From contig DUVD01000130.1 of the NCBI GenBank assembly GCA_012841225.1, positions 1 to 8,577 of the forward strand: a stretch of 8,577 bases of DNA, given 5' to 3'. Shown piece after piece: positions 6,844-8,577 of the stretch; position 1 is the first letter of the stretch, and the number at the start of each line of letters is the position of its first letter. The notes under the pieces are model-generated. The model made no database searches. It was not told the origin of the DNA and saw only the letters and a program-made list of their open reading frames with translations. Source of the stretch: Fibrobacter sp. Its GTDB lineage: Bacteria > Fibrobacterota > Fibrobacteria > Fibrobacterales > Fibrobacteraceae. The position numbers and the translations under genes are program-made.

Positions 6844-8001
6844 AAAGCGCCACGCAAACTGAAGCGTTTTGAATGGGTGCCTAATAAGAGCGAAATAGCT
6901 AAAACCATTTTCTGAAAAAGTCTTGATTACCTTGTAAAATTCAATTTGATGTTCTCGTGTTTGGCCGAGTAAAAACTTTCTGAATTTTAAGAGCAAGCTA
7001 TGCTTTTTGCCAAATAACTTAGTACAACGCTGCTCGTATTGCTTTAGGAAAGCCCTCGAAAGGTCTCCTTGAACTAAGCCTTCGTGGACTACAATTGCCC
7101 CTTCTTTTGCCGCACGCATAGCAGCAGCAATGCCACCGCCTGTGAGCGGATTGGTATGATGAGCAGCGTCGCCCACTAAAATTAAACGGTCAGCAACATA
7201 CTCTTTTAAATTACCCGAAACCGAAATTAAACCACCCACCACTTTATTTACTTTAACGCCAGGATAAAGCTTATTGAGCCACTGCATTGTAATTTCTTGA
7301 ATAGAGCGTTCATTCTTTTGAGGGATTAAAAAACCAGCGCCAAAATTAGTGACATTGCTTTTTTTCTTAGGGAAGCTCCAGATATAACCATCGTTAATAA
7401 AATCGTGGCCCTGCCAAAAGGTCAAGTAATTGGGCTCTGTAAGAATCCCTTCCACCTCGATGTCGACGCCTGTGCAAGTTGAGCTCACCTTGTGAAGGCA
7501 TTTTAACCCAGCCATGCGCCCCACTAAGGACTCCATACCATCTGCGCCGACGATAAGGCGACCTTTAATTTTTTGAGTTCCAGAGGGGGTAACAATCGAA
7601 ACCTCGCGAAAACCGCCAATTACTTCACTAATGGATTCGGCGCGGGCTTCTGTTACTAATTCAACGCCATCTTTTTCGGCGAGTCGAGCTAAGCAGGGGT
7701 CAAATTTTAATCGATTCAGCATGATCCCAGTATTTTTTTTGGGCACATCAAGCGTAGTGCCCCCAGGACCATACACAAAAAGACCATCGATTATCGTTTC
7801 GATACAGTCGTCGTCGATAGGGCCGTAAGATTCGATATCTTCTAAAGTGGTGCTCGCCTCTCCACACCGAACGGGATAACCAATTTGTTTCCGTTTCTCT
7901 ATTAACAAGACGCTATGGCCAAATTGGGCCAAACGGCGGGCTATTACAGAGCCTCCTGGGCCTGCGCCAACAACAATTACATCGTATTCACTATTTTTCA
8001 T
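6826..8001 (-). CDS. Geranylgeranyl reductase family FAD-dependent oxidoreductase
   Basis: A 391-residue flavoprotein of the geranylgeranyl reductase (GGR/ChlP) family, which saturates double bonds of prenyl chains. Marks: FAD-binding GAGPGG (12-17) in the N-terminal Rossmann fold, PVRCGEA (43-49, the family-typical Cys-Gly-Glu stretch), GADGMES (152-158), YIWSFP (206-211, the Y-x-W-x-F-P motif of this family) and GDAAHHTNPLTGGG (277-290), the second FAD-binding motif. Known members act on archaeal lipids, chlorophyll precursors or menaquinone side chains; in a bacterium with lipid A, a quinone or carrier-lipid chain is a likelier target than archaeal lipids. Its ATG overlaps the ferredoxin stop by 11 bp, so the two are almost surely co-translated and the ferredoxin is the likely electron donor. 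The end is basic and hydrophobic (HPFKTLQFAWRFLKFKF), perhaps touching the membrane. Confidence 0.9.
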   Translation of the reverse strand: MKNSEYDVIVVGAGPGGSVIARRLAQFGHSVLLIEKRKQIGYPVRCGEASTTLEDIESYGPIDDDCIETIIDGLFVYGPGGTTLDVPKKNTGIMLNRLKFDPCLARLAEKDGVELVTEARAESISEVIGGFREVSIVTPSGTQKIKGRLIVGADGMESLVGRMAGLKCLHKVSSTCTGVDIEVEGILTEPNYLTFWQGHDFINDGYIWSFPKKKSNVTNFGAGFLIPQKNERSIQEITMQWLNKLYPGVKVNKVVGGLISVSGNLKEYVADRLILVGDAAHHTNPLTGGGIAAAMRAAKEGAIVVHEGLVQGDLSRAFLKQYEQRCTKLFGKKHSLLLKFRKFLLGQTREHQIEFYKVIKTFSENGFSYFALIRHPFKTLQFAWRFLKFKF

Positions 8002-8185
8002 CGTTATTTTCTACCAAAGTCAATACACCTACAGGACAAGCACGAACACAAATGCCACAACGAGTGCATTTTTCGTGATCTATTTGCAGGTCAAGCCCAA
8101 ACATATTAAGAGCCATAGTCGGGCAAACTCCAACACACCCGGCGCACTCTATACAATTTTTTCGATCATGAGATAATTTTTTCAC
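7991..8185 (-). CDS. 2[4Fe-4S] ferredoxin-like protein
   Basis: A 64-residue bacterial-type ferredoxin. The first cluster motif is Cys11-x2-Cys14-x2-Cys17-x3-Cys21-Pro, the second Cys40-x2-Cys43-x2-Cys46-x3-Cys50-Pro; all eight ligands are present, so two [4Fe-4S] clusters are expected. The spacing is the ordinary clostridial type, with a few residues more between the motifs. It is probably a soluble one-electron carrier serving the flavoprotein encoded next, which begins inside its last codons. The start is a GTG at 8185, the first possible codon after an in-frame TAG, with no ATG before Cys11 and no Shine-Dalgarno. A TATTTT ending six bases upstream of the GTG could be a -10 for a leaderless message. 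Confidence 0.9.
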   Translation of the reverse strand: MKKLSHDRKNCIECAGCVGVCPTMALNMFGLDLQIDHEKCTRCGICVRACPVGVLTLVENNDEK

Positions 8186-8220
8186 CTAACAAAAATACAA
8201 TTTTTCTTTGCTAAGGGGCC

Positions 8221-8256
8221 ATAAAAATAGAGAACTCCGCATTAAATAGCGGAGTC
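8221..8256 (-). terminator. Intrinsic terminator after GGDEF gene
   Basis: ACTCCGC (8234-8240) and GCGGAGT (8249-8255) form a seven-pair, GC-rich stem with an eight-base AT loop, extended by a G-T pair on the minus strand. On that strand it is followed by a T-rich stretch (CTATTTTTAT, 8230-8221). It starts 10 bases after the stop of the GGDEF gene, which it most likely ends, and sits before the ferredoxin gene. Read on the plus strand the hairpin is followed by CTTTTTATTTT, so it could work both ways, though no plus-strand gene leads into it. Confidence 0.75.
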
Positions 8257-8265
8257 TTTTTATTT

Positions 8266-8577
8266 TCATTTCTTTTTCTTCATTTCTCTCTTACACTCAT
8301 ACATTATCTTGTCTGCATCGCTAAGCATTTCATCCATATCCTTATAAGGATCCACTGAATGGCTAATTCCATATGCAAAGGATATACTCTGGTCTATTAT
8401 AGTAACCCCTTTTACCGCCTCTTGCATGCGCTCCGCGCAAATCTCCGCCCCTTTCTTATCGGTATCTGGACAAAGCACCATAAATTCATCACCGCCCATG
8501 CGAAAAAGCATATCCGATTCACGCAACAAGTGCTTTATTGCCGCCACGACAGAACGCAAAAGCAAGTCACCTGCCTG
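8266..8577 (-). CDS. GGDEF-domain diguanylate cyclase, C-terminal 103 residues
   Basis: The end of a GGDEF domain, which makes cyclic di-GMP from two GTP. The frame is open to the right edge (starting QAGD, the usual end of the H-x-x-GD helix), so the gene begins outside the window; its sensor or membrane part is not visible. The active-site motif is intact: GGDEF at 8482-8496, preceded by the inhibitory I-site R-x-x-D (RESD) at the standard five-residue spacing. This suggests an active cyclase with product feedback. SFAYGIS and the DADKIMYECKRE helix complete the domain. The protein ends in four lysines (KKKK) straight after the domain, so nothing follows the GGDEF. It is closed by the hairpin at 8221-8256. 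A TTG at 8565 is an internal Leu codon, not the start. Confidence 0.93.
   Translation of the reverse strand, partial: QAGDLLLRSVVAAIKHLLRESDMLFRMGGDEFMVLCPDTDKKGAEICAERMQEAVKGVTIIDQSISFAYGISHSVDPYKDMDEMLSDADKIMYECKREMKKKK

Noticed and set aside
6852..6870. Hairpin ACGC...GCGT followed by TTTT after the TIP30-like gene
   Set aside because: The stem has only four pairs with an eight-base loop, and it lies inside the coding end of the GGR-like gene; too weak to call a terminator.
7915..8109. Plus-strand open frame across the ferredoxin/GGR junction
   Set aside because: It is antisense to the cysteine motifs of the ferredoxin and the FAD-binding start of the reductase; no support for coding.

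Overview
The window comes from a Gram-negative bacterium: it carries the start of lpxA, the first gene of lipid A synthesis, and a small lipoprotein gene with a clear lipobox. The DNA is moderately AT-rich, genes are tightly packed and often overlap by a few bases, and no rRNA, tRNA, CRISPR or transposon is visible. The LpxA sequence (with a REYCTLNKGT-type stretch) and the GT2 architecture recall the Fibrobacterota/Bacteroidota side of the tree. That is an impression only, and the phylum cannot be fixed from this stretch.

Layout. (1) 1-494: the 5' part of lpxA (minus) runs off the left edge. It diverges from a membrane-anchored family 2 glycosyltransferase (plus) across a gap of only 27 bp centred on an AT palindrome. 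(2) 1588-3515: a minus-strand operon runs, in transcription order, from a T4 endonuclease V-like pyrimidine-dimer glycosylase (denV-type) to an 86-residue lipoprotein of unknown role to a CCA-adding tRNA nucleotidyltransferase. The last two overlap by 14 bp, and cca converges tail to tail with the glycosyltransferase gene. (3) 3551-6079: glycogen phosphorylase (minus), closed by a good intrinsic terminator. (4) 6187-6843: a TIP30/HTATIP2-like NAD(P)-binding protein (plus), divergent from glgP. (5) 6826-8185: a ferredoxin with two [4Fe-4S] motifs overlapping a geranylgeranyl-reductase family flavoprotein (minus), a two-gene operon. (6) 8266-8577: the C-terminal part of a GGDEF diguanylate cyclase (minus), which enters from the right edge and ends at a terminator hairpin.

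How the genes relate. Most are independent housekeeping or metabolic genes: envelope (lpxA, lipoprotein, possibly the GT2), tRNA 3'-end maturation (cca), UV repair (denV-like), storage glucan breakdown (glgP) and c-di-GMP signalling (GGDEF). The one obvious two-component biochemical unit is ferredoxin plus GGR-type reductase, where the ferredoxin probably feeds electrons to the flavoprotein for saturating an isoprenoid chain. No clearly new defence or mobile system was found. The points most worth a second look are the ferredoxin-GGR pair in a bacterium that makes lipid A, the chromosomal denV-like gene lacking T4's C-terminal aromatic segment, the very tight lpxA/GT2 divergent promoter with hints of leaderless starts, and the lipoprotein coupled to cca.
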